Of a stretch of DNA of 64,000 bases, positions 62,229 to 64,000 are shown one piece after another. The first letter of the stretch is position 1; each line of letters begins with the position of its first letter. The notes below the pieces were generated by a model that ran no database searches, was not told the DNA's origin, and was given only the letters and a program-made list of their open reading frames with translations. This DNA comes from JBCCOW01 sp039025855 (GTDB lineage Bacteria > Planctomycetota > Phycisphaerae > Phycisphaerales > Phycisphaeraceae): contig JBCCNL010000006.1 in the NCBI GenBank assembly GCA_039025855.1, positions 1-64,000 on the forward strand, read 5' to 3'. Position numbers and translations under genes: made by a program.

Positions 62229-63077
62229 ATGTACCGGCTCTACGCGATGGACACCTGCTTCTTCACGCCGCAGGGCGTGTACGACCTCGACGCCCGGTGC
62301 GCGATCACCGCCGAACTCGGTTTCGATGCGACGTACCTCACGCTCAACGACGCGGCGTGGCCTGACCTGCCGAGGCTCGATGGCGTCCGAGCGCGTCACG
62401 GTTTGGACGTCGCCGCGGTGTATCGGCCAGTGCGCTTTGGCCTCGATGGCTTTGAGGATGAAGCCCGCACCCGCGAACTGCTCGAAACGATCGCGTGTTG
62501 CCGAACGATCGAGCTGGCCGTGGTCGGTGTTGGTGGGCTTGAGCCAAGCGACCCGGCGGGGGACAGCACATTCGCTCGTGCGATCGAACCGTGGCTGCGC
62601 GTCGCCGACCGTCGAGACCTGACACTGGTGCTGTACCCGCATCTGCGGAACTGGATCGAACGCCTCGAAGACGCGACCCGCCTCTGCCGGCTGATCGATC
62701 ACCCCCACCTTAAGGCGGTGTTCTGCGGGTTCCATTGGTATGCCAAGGACGGCCGGGACCTGCCGGGCACGCTTGCCGAAGCGGCCGGCTACCTCCACCA
62801 CGCCAACCTCAGCGGCTGCGACCCGGCCCGCCACGAAGGCCCGCCCAAGCGGATCGTGCCGCTGGATGACGGCGAACTCGACAACTTTTATGTGTTGGCA
62901 GCACTACGCGATGCCGGGCTGGTCGAAGACGCCTGGCTCGGCGTACAGGGCTACAGCGTGGCGGGCGACGTCTACGCCAAGCTGCGTCGGAGCAAAGCCG
63001 CGCTCGATGACATGCTCGGGCGATTGAAGCGTCACCCGGAGTGGGCAAAGCGCCGGGTCAGCGTTCCAGCTCGATGA
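62229..63077 (+). CDS. Sugar phosphate isomerase/epimerase-like TIM-barrel protein
   Basis: A 282-residue protein with the xylose-isomerase-like TIM-barrel pattern (AP-endonuclease family 2): ELGFDATYLTL, VRARHGLDVAAVYRPV, LVLYPHLRNWIERLEDATRLCRLIDHPHLKAVFCGFHWYAKD, LHHANLSGCD, WLGVQGYSVAGDVY. It follows the oxidoreductase by two bases, a pairing common in inositol and unusual-sugar catabolism. Its last 20 bases overlap the end of the convergent minus-strand gene. Confidence 0.85.
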   Translation: MYRLYAMDTCFFTPQGVYDLDARCAITAELGFDATYLTLNDAAWPDLPRLDGVRARHGLDVAAVYRPVRFGLDGFEDEARTRELLETIACCRTIELAVVGVGGLEPSDPAGDSTFARAIEPWLRVADRRDLTLVLYPHLRNWIERLEDATRLCRLIDHPHLKAVFCGFHWYAKDGRDLPGTLAEAAGYLHHANLSGCDPARHEGPPKRIVPLDDGELDNFYVLAALRDAGLVEDAWLGVQGYSVAGDVYAKLRRSKAALDDMLGRLKRHPEWAKRRVSVPAR

Positions 63078-64000
63078 GGAAGATGGGTTGGTCATTGGGG
63101 ATCGTGAGCGTCCCGCCCTCGACCGTGCCCGTGGCGATCGGCTGCATGTGCCAGTCACGGAACGTGTACCGCATGCCGTCGAGGAGGTCTGCCTCGACCG
63201 TGCCGGCCACCCGGGCGACCAGCACGGGCAGCTCACCGGCCACGCCCCGCTTGCCCCTGCCTTCGCCCGGCTTGAAACCCGTGTTGAAGCTGGTGCTGAC
63301 CAGGGATACGGCCATGCTTTGTGAGCTGGTCAGCGGCTTACCGTCCCGGCTGTAGAGCGCGAAGGCGATGTACTTCTCGTCATCGATCGGCGCGTAGATG
63401 CCTTCGGGGTTGTGGACGCTGACATCGCGGAGCGTGACGCCTTGGCCCAGATCGAGCGTGTCGCCGACGCGGCCCATGAGCCCGGTCCACGCGACCGACT
63501 GGGAGCCGAGCATCGCGAGGTAGCCCCGCTTCCAGTCGAATGTGATCTGCTCGGTGGGCGTGTAGGGGTTGAAGGTGTGTCGTTGGTCAACCGACACGAC
63601 CGGGCCGCGGACTTCGTTGTCGGAGCGGGTGGGATCGATCTGGATGCGGACGCCATGCTGGTAGGTGGTCTGGAGCATGTCGAGCCCAATCTTCCCGTAG
63701 CTGCCGCCGTAGTCCATGGAGTCGCCGTCGTAGAGGGCGTCTGAGCCGTAGATGAAGGTGGTGGGGCTGGGCGCGGGCTCATACTTCTGTTGCCGGAACA
63801 TGTAGCCGGCGGCCCGCATCATGGCGGACTGGACCTCGTCGTAGGTGAAGTGATAGCCCTGGGGGTGTCCGCCGACGGTGACGTCCATGCGGAAGTCGAA
63901 GGGGCGGTCCTCGACGCCGACCCGCCGCAGCATCTTCATGTCACCGAAGTAGTGCCAGCAGACCCAGTCCCAGTCCTGGATGGACGCGAGTGCCGCGAGG
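63058..64000 (-). CDS. C-terminal part of a probable glycoside hydrolase
   Basis: The frame is open from the right edge of the window to the stop at 63058, about 313 residues; the start is outside. It begins LAALASIQDWDWVCWHYFGD, a segment typical of TIM-barrel glycoside hydrolases (agarase- or GH42/GH2-like proteins have SLQDWDGxxWF). The following RQQKYEPAPSPTTFIYG and a C-terminal beta-sandwich region (DTLDLGQGVTLRDVSVHNPEGIYAPI, KYIAFALYSRDGKP) fit an accessory domain. The family cannot be fixed without the catalytic half. It converges on the isomerase gene, overlapping it by 20 bases. Confidence 0.7.
   Translation of the reverse strand, partial: LAALASIQDWDWVCWHYFGDMKMLRRVGVEDRPFDFRMDVTVGGHPQGYHFTYDEVQSAMMRAAGYMFRQQKYEPAPSPTTFIYGSDALYDGDSMDYGGSYGKIGLDMLQTTYQHGVRIQIDPTRSDNEVRGPVVSVDQRHTFNPYTPTEQITFDWKRGYLAMLGSQSVAWTGLMGRVGDTLDLGQGVTLRDVSVHNPEGIYAPIDDEKYIAFALYSRDGKPLTSSQSMAVSLVSTSFNTGFKPGEGRGKRGVAGELPVLVARVAGTVEADLLDGMRYTFRDWHMQPIATGTVEGGTLTIPNDQPIFLIELER

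Overview
The window is high-GC bacterial DNA whose gene content points to a planctomycete, most likely of the Phycisphaerae type (inference; no rRNA is present). The supporting signs are an exosortase together with a PEP-CTERM protein ending in a PEP/hydrophobic/RRRRD tail, a prepilin-like protein with an H-X9-DG motif, a DUF5107-TPR protein, a formylglycine-type sulfatase, and many sulfotransferases and glycosyltransferases. No mobile element, phage, CRISPR array or rRNA was seen. One tRNA-Gly(CCC) is present.

Layout. 1-823 (+): the tail of an unknown gene and a small conserved-looking hypothetical protein, ending at a GC hairpin where it meets the next block head-on. 955-41030 (all minus, so read from right to left): one very large surface-polysaccharide locus. 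It begins with an exosortase-EpsI fusion and a 1500-residue membrane-anchored TPR protein, then a Wzc-like tyrosine autokinase, a NusG-family specialised elongation factor, and a 1035-residue fusion of an initiating phosphoglycosyltransferase with a GT4 glycosyltransferase. Next come a decayed sulfotransferase gene, a Wzm/Wzt ABC exporter, and about 22 genes for glycosyl transfer (GT4, GT2, GT8), pyruvylation, sulfation, methylation, acetylation and polymerisation. Many neighbours overlap by four bases (ATGA, GTGA or TTGA), which implies translational coupling. 41031-41578: a divergent control region with a perfect tandem 10-bp repeat. 41579-43506 (+): a putative lipoprotein, a lysine-tailed small protein and the tRNA.

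43801-50118 (minus): a TPR/C-type-lectin-like secreted protein and two beta-helix (pectate-lyase-like) proteins. These diverge from a LacI-family regulator at 50355 across overlapping face-to-face promoters. 51473-63077 (+): a PEP-CTERM protein, a prepilin-like protein, a DUF5107-TPR protein, a GH28-like beta-helix enzyme, a sulfatase, an esterase-CBM9 protein, a Gfo/Idh/MocA oxidoreductase and a TIM-barrel sugar isomerase. The window closes with the C-terminal part of a probable glycoside hydrolase on the minus strand.

How it may work together (inference). The left two thirds build and export a heavily decorated, probably anionic (sulfated and pyruvylated) exopolysaccharide. The exosortase may anchor PEP-CTERM proteins in that matrix, and the NusG paralogue would keep RNA polymerase moving through a transcript of tens of kilobases. 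The right third looks like a LacI-controlled module for taking apart a sulfated or uronic-acid-containing polysaccharide. Several of its enzymes (DUF5107-TPR, GH28-like, sulfatase) lack signal peptides, which suggests that the last steps are intracellular.
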